Shown piece after piece: positions 19,665-28,312 of a stretch of DNA of 64,000 nt. The position numbers were made by a program, and so were the translations under genes. The stretch's first letter is position 1. The number at the start of each line of letters is the position of its first letter. The notes under the pieces were generated by a model. That model had not been told where the DNA came from and did not search any database. It was given only the letters and a program-made list of their open reading frames with translations. Source of the DNA: an uncultured Myxococcales bacterium (GTDB lineage: Bacteria; Myxococcota_A; Bradymonadia; UBA7976; VGTA01); assembly GCA_937146725.1 (NCBI GenBank), contig CAKZRU010000060.1, positions 62,001 through 126,000 of the forward strand, read 5' to 3'.

Positions 19665-19679
19665 AAGGAGGTCCTTTCG
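19662..19679 (-). promoter_or_regulatory. Hairpin enclosing the Shine-Dalgarno sequence and TTG start
   Basis: On the minus strand the RNA reads CGAAAGG-ACCT-CCTTTTG. Seven bases on each side can pair (one G-U) around a four-base loop. The left arm contains the ribosome-binding AAAGG and the right arm ends in the TTG start codon of the lipoprotein gene, so initiation could be limited by this structure. Confidence 0.5.
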
Positions 19680-19701
19680 GTAATGAGCAAGTGATGAACA
19701 G

Positions 19702-19728
19702 GTTATGAAAAGTTATGAAAAGTTATGA
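19702..19728. repeat. 10-bp tandem repeat at the end of the alcohol dehydrogenase gene
   Basis: The unit gttatgaaaa occurs twice and is followed by a partial third copy (gttatga) that runs into the stop codon of the minus-strand alcohol dehydrogenase gene. Confidence 0.75.
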
Positions 19729-20919
19729 GCAAGCGGCTGCGTCTAGGTCACCACGAATAGCGGCATCAAAAAGCTGTTCCAAATCGGCTTGAGTTAAAGC
19801 ACGAGGATTTGTGGGGGCAGTTGGATCCACAAGTGCACGAGAAGCAAGTTCTGCAATCTGATCGCTACCGACACCAATCTCGGCCAAGGTATGAGGGATT
19901 TTAAGCTGTTCTCTTAATGATAAGGTCCATTTAAGAAAGCGCTCACCACTTGGATTATCTAAGCCTAAGTAACGACAAAGCGCAGTTAGCTTTTCTTCAT
20001 TTTCTTTACGATTATACATCAAAACATAAGGCATAACGACAGCATTAGTCAGCCCATGATGAGTATTGAGAACCGCACCACAGGGATGACTCATAGAGTG
20101 CATTGCACCTAGTCCCTTTTGAAAAGCAGTAGCGCCCATGGTTGACGAAACAATCATATGAGCACGCGCTTCAATGTCATCGGCTTGTTGATATGCTCTG
20201 ACCAAAGCTTGATCAACTAACTTAATGCCCTCGATCGCAATCCCATCGCCCATTGGATGGTAAAGTGGGCTACATAAAGCTTCAAGGTTATGGCTTAGGG
20301 CATCCATACCAACAGCAGCGGTTAGGTGAGCGGGTAAGCCAATGGTTAATTCTGGATCAGCAATGACCAAAGCGGGAAGCATTTTAGGATGGAAGATAAT
20401 TTTCTTAGTATGGTCACTTAAGTCGGTAATCACTGAGCACCGACCCACCTCAGAACCAGTTCCAGAAGTGGTTGGAACAGCAACGACCGGTGCCATCCCC
20501 GCCACATTGACTCGGGTGTACCAATCAGCCTTATCTTCAAAATCCCAAAGTGGACGATCTTGACCCACCATGAGTGCAACCGCTTTGGCAGCATCAAGAC
20601 CGCTACCACCACCAAAAGCAATCACACCATCATGACCACCAGCGTGATAGGCCGCCACACCGGCTTCTACATTTTCACCAACAGGATTACCTTGCACACC
20701 AGAAAAGACTTCACAAGGCATTTGGTGGTCAAGGCAAACCTGAACCGCTCGTTGGACAATCTCAGAACTTGCCAAGCCTTCATCGGTAATGAGAAGTGGC
20801 TTACTCATGCCTAAACTTGTGCAAGCTTCAGCAAGTTCCTTAATTCGACCCGCACCAAAGCGGATGGGAGTAGGATAGTGCCAATTCATAGAAATATTTT
20901 TAAAAGAATCACTGGTCAT
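19723..20919 (-). CDS. Iron-containing (group III) alcohol dehydrogenase
   Basis: This 398-residue NAD(P)-dependent dehydrogenase oxidises or reduces alcohols/aldehydes using a divalent metal. It carries the N-terminal IRFGAGRI, the dinucleotide-binding GGGSGLDAAKAVAL, the VPTTSGTGSEV block, and the metal ligands in GMDALSHNLEA (Asp and His), MSHPCGA and THHGLTNAV (His residues). Its length is typical of the family. GAGG lies eight bases before the ATG. It is transcribed divergently from hemL and followed by the lipoprotein gene. The physiological substrate cannot be inferred from context. Confidence 0.95.
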   Translation of the reverse strand: MTSDSFKNISMNWHYPTPIRFGAGRIKELAEACTSLGMSKPLLITDEGLASSEIVQRAVQVCLDHQMPCEVFSGVQGNPVGENVEAGVAAYHAGGHDGVIAFGGGSGLDAAKAVALMVGQDRPLWDFEDKADWYTRVNVAGMAPVVAVPTTSGTGSEVGRCSVITDLSDHTKKIIFHPKMLPALVIADPELTIGLPAHLTAAVGMDALSHNLEALCSPLYHPMGDGIAIEGIKLVDQALVRAYQQADDIEARAHMIVSSTMGATAFQKGLGAMHSMSHPCGAVLNTHHGLTNAVVMPYVLMYNRKENEEKLTALCRYLGLDNPSGERFLKWTLSLREQLKIPHTLAEIGVGSDQIAELASRALVDPTAPTNPRALTQADLEQLFDAAIRGDLDAAACS

Positions 20920-20974
20920 GGGTGAGACCTCGCTATTTTAAAGTGATTTGAGTAAGGTGCAAAGCACATTGCTG

Positions 20975-20980
20975 TATAAT
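20975..20980 (+). promoter_or_regulatory. Possible -10 element upstream of hemL
   Basis: A perfect TATAAT lies 131 bp before the hemL start in the divergent gap. There is no good -35 box at 16-18 bp (the nearest TTGAGT is 21 bp away), so this is only a candidate; if used it would give a long hemL leader. Confidence 0.3.
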
Positions 20981-21111
20981 AGTAGAAGCAAAGGTTTGCA
21001 ATTTCTGAGAAGATCTTCAAGTCAGATCGACTTATTGATGATGAATCTGTTATATACAGCTAGCAAATAAAGCTTAACTTATGTCAACATAATCTAACAT
21101 TGGAGGTTTCC

Positions 21112-22407
21112 ATGGGACTTTCTCACCCAAAAAGTCAAGCTCTTTTAGAACGTGCACAACAAGTGATGCCAGGCGGGGTAAATAGCCCTGTACGTGCCTT
21201 TAAAGCAGTTGGGGGTATCCCCTTATTTATTGCCGAGGCCAATGGGGCATATCTTACCGATGTCGATGGGAATCGCTATGTCGATTTAGTCGGTACTTGG
21301 GGACCCGCTGTTTTGGGGCATGCTCATGAAGCAGTGGTCGAAGCGATTTGTAACGCAGCCCAGCGTGGCACAAGCTTTGGGGCACCTACGGAAGCGGAGG
21401 TGACCATGGCTGAAGTTGTGCGTGAGCTCTTTCCGTCGATTGAAATGATGCGTATGGTATCAAGTGGTACAGAGGCGACTATGTCAGCGATTCGCTTGGC
21501 GCGTGGTGCCACTCAACGAGATGGAATTGTGAAGTTTGAAGGTTGCTATCATGGTCACGTTGATAGCTTGCTGGTTAAGGCCGGTAGTGGTGCAGCCTCT
21601 TTTGGTGAGCCCGATTCAGGTGGTGTACCCGCTGATTTAGCCAAGCATACACTTACTTTAGCCTTTAATGATGCTGATGGTTTACGTGAACTTTTTGCCA
21701 ATAAGGGTGCTGAGATTTCTTGTGTGATTCTTGAAGCAATTACCGGAAATATGGGAGTTATCTTGCCTACTCCCGAATTTATGGAAGCTTTGGAAGAAGT
21801 CAGAAGTCAATATGGTGCTTTGATCATTTTTGATGAGGTAATGACCGGATTTAGAGCAGACCTTGGCGGTGCTCAAGCCTATCTCAATTTCAAACCTGAC
21901 CTTACTTGCTTAGGCAAAGTTGTCGGGGGTGGATTACCAGTGGGAGTTTATGGGGGTCGTAAGGATTTGATGCATCATATCTCACCGCTTGGTGTTGTTT
22001 ATCAAGCCGGTACCTTAAGTGGAAATCCTTTGGCAACCGCGGCCGGTATCACAACTCTGAATATCTTGAAACAACCGGGCTTTTTTGAAAAAATTGCCGA
22101 AACAACAGCGAAAATCGAGGATGGTCTTAAGCAGTTAATTGCTGAAGGAAATCATCAAGCAGTTGTACAAAGAGCCGGCACAATGTTGACTCTTTTCTTT
22201 AGCGATAAACCGGTGATGAACTTTGATGACGCTAAGGCCTGTGATCATCAGCGTTTTGCCCGTTTTCATCAAATTATGCTTCGCGAAGGTGTATATTTAC
22301 CACCTAGTGGCTATGAGGCTTGCTTTGTTTCAGCCATGCATGGTGCAGAGGAAATCGATCATATTCTTAGAGCTGCCAATATTGCACTCGCTGAGTCAGC
22401 AGAGTAA
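21112..22407 (+). CDS. hemL: Glutamate-1-semialdehyde 2,1-aminomutase
   Basis: This 431-residue PLP enzyme converts glutamate-1-semialdehyde to 5-aminolevulinate in the C5 pathway of tetrapyrrole synthesis. Diagnostic blocks are VMPGGVNSPVRAF at the N-terminus, VSSGTEATMSAIRLARG, KFEGCYHGHVDSLLVKAGSG, the IIFDEVMTGFR motif, and the PLP lysine in TCLGKVVGGGLPVGVYGG. The ATG at 21112 is preceded by GGAGG at a normal distance; an upstream in-frame TTG is not needed. It is followed after five bases by an AtpZ-like gene, suggesting co-transcription. No other hem gene is in the window. Confidence 0.98.
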   Translation: MGLSHPKSQALLERAQQVMPGGVNSPVRAFKAVGGIPLFIAEANGAYLTDVDGNRYVDLVGTWGPAVLGHAHEAVVEAICNAAQRGTSFGAPTEAEVTMAEVVRELFPSIEMMRMVSSGTEATMSAIRLARGATQRDGIVKFEGCYHGHVDSLLVKAGSGAASFGEPDSGGVPADLAKHTLTLAFNDADGLRELFANKGAEISCVILEAITGNMGVILPTPEFMEALEEVRSQYGALIIFDEVMTGFRADLGGAQAYLNFKPDLTCLGKVVGGGLPVGVYGGRKDLMHHISPLGVVYQAGTLSGNPLATAAGITTLNILKQPGFFEKIAETTAKIEDGLKQLIAEGNHQAVVQRAGTMLTLFFSDKPVMNFDDAKACDHQRFARFHQIMLREGVYLPPSGYEACFVSAMHGAEEIDHILRAANIALAESAE

Positions 22408-22412
22408 GCTTT

Positions 22413-22679
22413 ATGGACCGTAGAGAACGCATCCGAAACAAAACCGCTGGTCTGTGGAAAGATGCCAAGTATGCAGGGGTTGGTATCGAATTCGGAATTT
22501 CGATTGCAGCATGTTATTTTATTGGTGATTGGGCTCAAGATCGCTGGGACTTTGCTCCTTATGGGGTCTTTGCAGGTGTTTTGCTTGGTTTTGCTTCGGG
22601 CTTAAGACGTCTGATCAAGATTGCTGAGGCCGAATCAAAAGTATCACGAACCCACCAAAAAGATACCAACTCCAAATAA
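22413..22679 (+). CDS. AtpZ/AtpI-family small membrane protein
   Basis: This 88-residue protein has a charged N-terminus and two membrane helices (about residues 21-38 and 49-64: VGIEFGISIAACYFIGDWAQDRW... and YGVFAGVLLGFASGLRRL). It matches the AtpZ-type 'F0F1-ATPase subunit' family, including the G-x3-E/x2-G and D-W-D/F-A-PY-G spacing. Members often sit at the front of atp operons and are implicated in Mg2+/Ca2+ supply or c-ring assembly. Here it follows hemL by five bases and precedes an AtpI-like fusion, with no atpB/E/F genes nearby. The ribosome-binding site is weak (AGAG about ten bases upstream), so coupling to hemL is likely. Confidence 0.82.
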   Translation: MDRRERIRNKTAGLWKDAKYAGVGIEFGISIAACYFIGDWAQDRWDFAPYGVFAGVLLGFASGLRRLIKIAEAESKVSRTHQKDTNSK

Positions 22680-22722
22680 GTAAAACTTGAAACCCTTTAA
22701 TATAAATCAGCAGGAGGATTAA

Positions 22723-23775
22723 ATGAATGAAGCCAAACTTAGCACAGATATAGGGCTCAATACTGCGCAAAATGCTGAAGCCACACTGAACTCAGATGCT
22801 GGCTTAGAATCTGGTTCAGAGTCTCAGCCAAAGTTAAAAATAGACCCGGGGCAACTTATTATGCATTTTCATAAGTCAATGCTTGGGATTACTTTGATTG
22901 GTTTGGGTCTTGTCGCATTGCAATTAGGCACCGTATCCTTGCTTCCCTTTGCTCTAGGTAGTCTATTGGTTTGGATCAATATGACCCTATTGGCAAAAGG
23001 CTTAGGCGGTGTACTTAATGGCGAAAAAAGCTTAGCTTTTTTACTACTGTTCAAGTTTGCTTTTTTACTTGGTGGTGTCTATGTCTTGGCCCAACTTTTT
23101 CCTCAGCAAACCATAGCGGTTATTTTAGGATGTAGTACTTGGATTTTAGCCTTGTTTGCAATGAACTCAAAGATCAGTGTACTCAGTCAAGCAAGTCAAG
23201 CATCCTTAATTTGTCTTTTGAGTCTATGCTCAGCACAATGGGTGGAGGCTAAGCCTAGTGAAGCTGACATGCTTGCGGGAGAGGTACATGTGCGTACAAT
23301 TAAGGTTAAAGATTCATCAATGCCAAAGGTTGTGGCCGAGGGAATTATTAAAACCGCACCAGAATCATTATGGGCGGTGGTTGCTGACTGTGCTAACTTT
23401 AAGAAGACCATGGAAAATATTAAACTCTCTAAGCATCTAGGCTTTGTCAAAGGACTAAAACGCTGTGAGTTAGTCGTAGATTTACCTTTTCCTTTAAGCG
23501 ATTTACGTTCGGTGGTGGATGTTAAGCTTCAAATAAAGGACGGTAAGTACATTCGCTCTTGGACTTTGGTTGAGGGAGACTACAATAAAAATGCCGGAGA
23601 ATGGTACTTAGAGGCTAGAGCTGATGGATACACATTTTTAAGATATAGCGTGCATGTAGAGCCCAAGATCTCTGTACCAAACTACTTTTTAGGGATGGCG
23701 CAAAAATCTAAGGTGCCTGGTATCTTTAAAAACTTTACTAAGCTCATGAAAAAACGAGGGCTTTTATTACCTTGA
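22723..23775 (+). CDS. AtpI-like membrane domain fused to SRPBCC-like domain
   Basis: This 350-residue protein begins with ~50 polar residues. Four membrane helices follow (about 52-71, 73-93, 103-124, 129-147) in the layout of ATP synthase subunit I. A fifth hydrophobic stretch (160-171) resembles a signal peptide ending WVEA-K. The C-terminal ~165 residues contain strand/helix blocks typical of SRPBCC (START/polyketide-cyclase-like) ligand-binding proteins: ESLWAVVADCANFKKTM, LPFPLSDLRSVVDV, GYTFLRYSVHVEP. AGGAGG precedes the ATG at seven bases. An internal in-frame ATG at 23161 sits exactly where a secreted version would begin. The reading frame is unbroken, so a genuine fusion is the simplest reading. 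Function unknown. Confidence 0.85.
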   Translation: MNEAKLSTDIGLNTAQNAEATLNSDAGLESGSESQPKLKIDPGQLIMHFHKSMLGITLIGLGLVALQLGTVSLLPFALGSLLVWINMTLLAKGLGGVLNGEKSLAFLLLFKFAFLLGGVYVLAQLFPQQTIAVILGCSTWILALFAMNSKISVLSQASQASLICLLSLCSAQWVEAKPSEADMLAGEVHVRTIKVKDSSMPKVVAEGIIKTAPESLWAVVADCANFKKTMENIKLSKHLGFVKGLKRCELVVDLPFPLSDLRSVVDVKLQIKDGKYIRSWTLVEGDYNKNAGEWYLEARADGYTFLRYSVHVEPKISVPNYFLGMAQKSKVPGIFKNFTKLMKKRGLLLP

Positions 23776-23809
23776 GCTTTAAGAAAGAGGCTTGAGTAGA
23801 CGCTTAAAA

Positions 23810-23857
23810 GATGAGAGTAAAAGAAAGATGAGAGTAAAAGAAAGATGAGAGTAAAAG
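23810..23857. repeat. 17-bp tandem repeat, 2.8 copies
   Basis: The unit gatgagagtaaaagaaa occurs at 23810-23826 and 23827-23843, followed by 14 bases of a third copy. It lies between two convergent genes and may mark the region of transcript ends. Confidence 0.9.
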
Positions 23858-23869
23858 TTTAAACAGAGA

Positions 23870-26800
23870 CTATTTACTTTCTAAGTTTTTCATATGGTCA
23901 CAAGCCCATTGTGAACCTTGATAACAAGCTTTTTGATAGGCCATAAGGGCGATCTGCTTCTTCTTGGGTCCACCAAGACCGAGTTCATTTAAGAAGCCCC
24001 AACGAGCACAAGAATGGGCATAACCCGCCTCACAGGCCTTAAAATAAGCCACTCTAGCCTCAGCGTAATTTTGAGTGGTTCCTTGGCCAAGCTCAAGCAA
24101 TTTACCTAGGCGCTCGGTTGCAAACATATCCCCAAGCTTTGCCGCTCGGCTATGGTAGTTGTAAGCAGTTTTATAGTTCACTATGGTTTGACTCGCCTCA
24201 TCAATTTTGGATGAGAAAAGTCCTAATTCAGCCAATAAGCCTAAGCGCATACAGGCAGGGGCAACGCCCCATTGACAGGCAGCGCTCCAAGCCCCTTGAG
24301 CAACCAAAGCATCAAGTTTGTTCACAGACTTTTGGGTTGAGCTTAGTCTTTGTTTCTTCTGAGTAAACCAAGTTTCAATCGCTTTGTTTCTTTCAGCGAA
24401 TGAAAGACTCCCATCTACATCAATGAGGGCATCGCCTTGAATTAAGCAATCCCAACGATCACCGGCGCTACAGTCAGAGGCTTGAGAGAGAGATGAAGTC
24501 AGGGGTGAGTCTGTTGTATCTTTCACATCTTTAGTATTTTTTAGGTTTTCGGTAGTGGTCTGAGGTTTTAACGCAAGGACTCTGAATAATTGCGCACTTG
24601 TTTGTTGCGAAACAAGAGCCCAATCTTGACTCAGAATCAGTGAGTTAAATGGTTTAAGTGTCCATTGCCAAACCACTTGGTCAAGCTGAGGAGGTAAACC
24701 AAACACTTTGCCCGACTCAGGAGAGACGATCAGCCACTGTTGATCCATGCTACTGAGATAAGCTTGGGGATCGAGTGAGTCAAACTTAAGCATTTGAGAC
24801 TTTAATTGAGGTTTAGGCTGGCTAAAATATAACGCTTGATTAAGTGTGTGCAATAAGATCACTCGCTGACCCACACTGGTCCAAGAAACCGGCGATTCGA
24901 AAGCTTTTTCTAAAACAAGCTTATCTCTTCGTTTTAATCGGAGTCCTTCGTTCAGAACTAGACTGCCCTTGGTCAAGTCAAAGCCATAAAAGCCTTGGTC
25001 AGTGAGTAAGGCAACAATTTTCTTTTGGATGGAATCGAGAATCTTAACCGAAGGTTGCTGTAAGAGTTTTCGCCCCTTTAAGACTTGAGTCCAGAGTGTA
25101 TTTCCTGTGCTTGGGTCGACCAGTTTTAGTTCTAGTTTTCGTTTAAGGTTTTGTTGAATCAAAATAAGCAAAGGCTTGGTATGACTGGAGGCTTGAGTTT
25201 GATCTGAAACAGATACTAAGTTTGCACTTAAATATGCCCCGATGAGTTTTGAACTTTGAGTTGCTGAAATGACCGGTATCGGTTCCTTTTTACTTGGTGC
25301 ACGTAATGGATACAACTGTAGTTGTCGCAGACGACTTTTGGTCTGTTTAACACTAAAAATGAGGGTCTCATTAGAAGTTTCATGACTCGATCGCTTGCTT
25401 TGTTGAGTCACTTTAGTGCCAATATCTTCAGCGGTATTTGCCGGACGCTCTGCTGTATGCGCTTGATTATATTTCCCTAGTAAGTTCCCACAGTCTTCAT
25501 TAGGACATGCTAATTTAGTGACTGTTTCACCAAATTGATTAAGCAGGCTAAGCTCACTTTTTCGCCAACATAGAACCCCACCATCATTTAAAAGCGCTAA
25601 ATACTGCGCCGGGATCAGTTCGATTTTTTGACAGTTTTTTAGATGTCCTTTCGCATCAAAAGGATGACGATGGCTCCAGCGTACAACACCTGTGACCGGA
25701 TCAATACCATATAGGGCTTGTGCGGTATCTGTAATAACATGTTTGCTAGGCGATGCATTGTTTGAAATTGATGATTCTTGACCGCTCTGACTTAAGAAGG
25801 CTGTAGGGCTATATTCTAAATTGACTTGGCCTCTCAACTTAGAATCTGAGCCAAAGTCTTTTAACCATTTTAAACGCTCTTCTTGACGGATTAAACTCAG
25901 ATGAGACAGTTTTGAGTTTTCTTTAATCATGAGGCTCGGCGGTGACAGACTAAGCCTTGCTTGAGTGTTCATGCTTTGGTGAGAAGACCATCTGGCCTCT
26001 AAACCTAAAGATAAATGGGCACGAAACTGATTCACTGAAGCTTTATGCTCGCAGAGTTTACACTCGTTTACATACTGTCGGCTTTCTTTCCGAGCTTGTT
26101 GGATTTGGTCTGCTGTAAAGCAGGTACTTAGACCATGTTCAAGACAAGGCATGAGCGGCGCATCTAAACGACGCTGCAGTTTTTGGGTCAAAGACAGCCA
26201 CTGTGTATCTTTAACCATGGAAGAATAGTCTGCATTTAGCAGGATCTTTATCGACTTGGCATCTAGAGGGCCACGAAGGAGTCTAACCGCTTCGCCTATA
26301 CTTGAACGTGTATTTAACTCGGACTGCAGCGCCGAACTTAGTTCTGCGACATTAAGTGGATATGGTAAATCTTCTGGAGGGGTAAGCATGTGAGTACGAT
26401 AGCTGATTAAGGCCCGCACTTGAGGCTCAACAGAGCTTTCACATTGATTGAGCCAACGATCCAAAGCACTGTGTGGCTCTCGTTTAGCAGTTAAATCGAT
26501 TTTTTGAGCATCTCGTAAACAGATTAAACGTTTCACCTTCGGACTATGCTTACAAATTAAGCAACGTTTTAGGTAGTTTGACCATTTTGCTTGCGCACCG
26601 GATTTAGAAACTGCTTCAAGATCGGACCACAAAACTTCATCATGGCGTTGAGCAACTTTAGTATATTCCTGCGGTAAGATTAAGTCACGAGGTAAGCGAG
26701 AGCGTTTACACTCATGCTTACATTTACGACCATTTTGAGCAAGACAAGGAATTAAATCTGGTGCACTTTTACCATCAGCACTGCTTGGATCTAGACTTTG

Positions 26801-27097
26801 TTTGACCATCAAACAAGCAAGATACTTTAGCTCTTGTTCTATATTACTTTGCTGAAGCTTAGCCGTTTGACGATTCTTAAGGACAACTTGAGCTTGCTTA
26901 ATTTGCTGCCTTGAATAAGGCGGAGAGACCAAACTTGCAATCTGTTCATCACTAAGTTTTTGATAGGGCGCATAAGGCGTGACACAAGACGTAAAACAAC
27001 ACAAAATTAAAGCTAAACAGATGATTAAGCTAAATCTATCATTTTTGAAACGTGTTAGGCTCGATAGGGTAAGCAAAAGGGATTTTAATCGTTTCAT
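23870..27097 (-). CDS. Large lipoprotein with PQQ-like propeller and Sel1-like repeats
   Basis: This 1,075-residue protein has a signal with lipobox CCFTSC (Cys ~38). A ~330-residue Cys-containing helical region carries several C-x-LxH/KC-like pairs (LICKHSPKVKRLICLRD, CKLCEHKASV). Propeller-like repeats follow, with phrases typical of PQQ/WD-like blades (GIDPVTGVVRWSHRH, LVDPSTGNTLWTQVLKG, YGFDLTKGSLVLN). The C-terminus holds Sel1-like helical repeats (AAKLGDMFATERLGKLLELG, KACEAGYAHSCARWGFLNELG, KACYQGSQWACDHMK). Sel1 repeats mediate protein interactions. It probably acts at the periplasmic face of the outer or inner membrane. No Shine-Dalgarno sequence precedes the ATG. It is convergent with the AtpI-fusion gene. 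Function unknown. Confidence 0.85.
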   Translation of the reverse strand: MKRLKSLLLTLSSLTRFKNDRFSLIICLALILCCFTSCVTPYAPYQKLSDEQIASLVSPPYSRQQIKQAQVVLKNRQTAKLQQSNIEQELKYLACLMVKQSLDPSSADGKSAPDLIPCLAQNGRKCKHECKRSRLPRDLILPQEYTKVAQRHDEVLWSDLEAVSKSGAQAKWSNYLKRCLICKHSPKVKRLICLRDAQKIDLTAKREPHSALDRWLNQCESSVEPQVRALISYRTHMLTPPEDLPYPLNVAELSSALQSELNTRSSIGEAVRLLRGPLDAKSIKILLNADYSSMVKDTQWLSLTQKLQRRLDAPLMPCLEHGLSTCFTADQIQQARKESRQYVNECKLCEHKASVNQFRAHLSLGLEARWSSHQSMNTQARLSLSPPSLMIKENSKLSHLSLIRQEERLKWLKDFGSDSKLRGQVNLEYSPTAFLSQSGQESSISNNASPSKHVITDTAQALYGIDPVTGVVRWSHRHPFDAKGHLKNCQKIELIPAQYLALLNDGGVLCWRKSELSLLNQFGETVTKLACPNEDCGNLLGKYNQAHTAERPANTAEDIGTKVTQQSKRSSHETSNETLIFSVKQTKSRLRQLQLYPLRAPSKKEPIPVISATQSSKLIGAYLSANLVSVSDQTQASSHTKPLLILIQQNLKRKLELKLVDPSTGNTLWTQVLKGRKLLQQPSVKILDSIQKKIVALLTDQGFYGFDLTKGSLVLNEGLRLKRRDKLVLEKAFESPVSWTSVGQRVILLHTLNQALYFSQPKPQLKSQMLKFDSLDPQAYLSSMDQQWLIVSPESGKVFGLPPQLDQVVWQWTLKPFNSLILSQDWALVSQQTSAQLFRVLALKPQTTTENLKNTKDVKDTTDSPLTSSLSQASDCSAGDRWDCLIQGDALIDVDGSLSFAERNKAIETWFTQKKQRLSSTQKSVNKLDALVAQGAWSAACQWGVAPACMRLGLLAELGLFSSKIDEASQTIVNYKTAYNYHSRAAKLGDMFATERLGKLLELGQGTTQNYAEARVAYFKACEAGYAHSCARWGFLNELGLGGPKKKQIALMAYQKACYQGSQWACDHMKNLESK

Positions 27098-27397
27098 GAG
27101 TGTTTTCTATACGTTAAAAGCATAAGGGATGGTGTAATCATTGGCCTTTGGACAAGATGACGGCAAATCATATCGAAACTATAAGGCATATAGGGCGATC
27201 GTCTTGCGATTTAAAAAGGCATACGCTTATTTTTATACACCGCATCACAATCAGCGACAACAGGTGAAAGCCATTATAAGTGATCTTTTAATTCTCTGTA
27301 ATGCGAATCTAAAAGTTCTTTCATCTTGATACGGTTGTCGTTTTCAAAGAACATGATGGCATTGCATAAATCATAAACTCGATATGAGTATGAGAAA
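27098..27397. other. Intergenic region without recognisable feature
   Basis: About 300 bp separates the divergent lipoprotein and truC genes and probably holds both promoters. I found no convincing hairpin, paired promoter boxes or homologous coding region. A 62-codon open frame at 27141-27329 looks fortuitous. Confidence 0.6.
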
Positions 27398-27453
27398 AGA
27401 GAGATTATGCAAGAGAGATTATGCAAGAGAGATTATGCAAGAGAGATTATGCA
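27398..27453 (+). repeat. 14-bp tandem repeat, four copies, each with GAGAG and ATG
   Basis: The unit agagagattatgca is repeated four times without mismatch. Each copy holds a Shine-Dalgarno-like GAGAG three bases before an ATG (27407, 27421, 27435, 27449). Since 14 is not a multiple of three, only the first and fourth ATG are in the truC frame. Confidence 0.95.
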
Positions 27454-28312
27454 AGAGCAAGCAGCTTTAGAACCGACTTTAATGACCAATACACTTGATA
27501 TCCTTTATCAAGATGAGGCTTTGGTTGTGATCAATAAACCGGCGGGGATGATGACGCATCGAAGCCGAATTGCCGAGGATGATGAACCATCAGCCATGGA
27601 GTTACTTAGAGATCAACTCGGTTCATGGGTGTATCCAATTCATCGTTTAGATCGCGCAACATCGGGCGCTTTGATTTTTGGCCTTGATCAGGATAATGCA
27701 AGAGTTTTGCATGAAAGTCTTGCTCAGGGCCAAGTTCAAAAAACCTATTGGGCAATCACTCGTGGTCACGCACCAAAGGAGCAGCTTATCGATCGTGCTC
27801 TTAAAGAAAAACGTGACCGGATTACCGATAAAAAAGCCCAACTCGATAAGGCGCCGCAAGAAGCACGGACTTTGGTGCAAACTTTAGCGCATTTGACCCT
27901 ACCTGTAGAATTAGGGCGATATCCAAGTGCACGCTTTAGCTTGGTAGAAGTTAAGCCCTTAACGGGACGACGACATCAGATTAGGCGCCATTTGGCTGGA
28001 ATTAACTATCCATTGATTGGGGATACAACCCATGGGCGAGGTGAGCAAAACAGGTTTTTTAGAACTCACTTTAACTCATATCGCTTGTTGCTTGCAGCAG
28101 TGAATCTGAAGTTTACTCATCCAATTACAGCCAAAGTTCTTGATATTAATGCACCGCTTTCTGGAGAAATGGCTGACTTTTGTAGGCGTTATTTCTTTCA
28201 AGGTGACCAAGTCTTGAAGACTGAATTAATTCAAGAGGAACTAGGGTTGCAAAGCCAGTGTCTCTGCTTAAAAGATTTAAGTGACTTAGGCCACTTACTC
28301 CCTTCCTCATAA
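27449..28312 (+). CDS. truC: tRNA pseudouridine(65) synthase TruC-like
   Basis: An RluA-family pseudouridine synthase closely following TruC: LDILYQDEALVVINKPAGMM at the start, the catalytic motif HRLDRATSGAL (Asp nucleophile), KTYWAITRGH, and GRYPSARFSLVEVKPLTGRRHQIRRHLA. TruC modifies U65 of some tRNAs. In-frame starts exist at 27407 and 27449 (inside the 14-bp repeats) and at 27482 (MTNTLDILYQ, closest to the family N-terminus but lacking a ribosome-binding site). I choose 27449 because AAGAG lies five bases before it. The last 82 bases overlap the convergent deaminase-like gene, and the C-terminal ~40 residues exceed the recognisable TruC domain. Confidence 0.92.
   Translation: MQEQAALEPTLMTNTLDILYQDEALVVINKPAGMMTHRSRIAEDDEPSAMELLRDQLGSWVYPIHRLDRATSGALIFGLDQDNARVLHESLAQGQVQKTYWAITRGHAPKEQLIDRALKEKRDRITDKKAQLDKAPQEARTLVQTLAHLTLPVELGRYPSARFSLVEVKPLTGRRHQIRRHLAGINYPLIGDTTHGRGEQNRFFRTHFNSYRLLLAAVNLKFTHPITAKVLDINAPLSGEMADFCRRYFFQGDQVLKTELIQEELGLQSQCLCLKDLSDLGHLLPSS

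Noticed and set aside
19664..19675. Strong AAAAGGAGG-like ribosome-binding site on the plus strand
   Set aside because: No plus-strand gene follows; it is the complement of the hairpin around the minus-strand TTG start.
23140..23260. Possible frameshift joining separate atpI and SRPBCC genes
   Set aside because: The frame is continuous and the signal-like segment follows without any interrupted codon pattern, so a real fusion is simpler; kept as a check in the finding.
27141..27329. 62-codon open frame between the lipoprotein and truC genes
   Set aside because: No ribosome-binding site, no recognisable motif, composition like the surrounding non-coding DNA.
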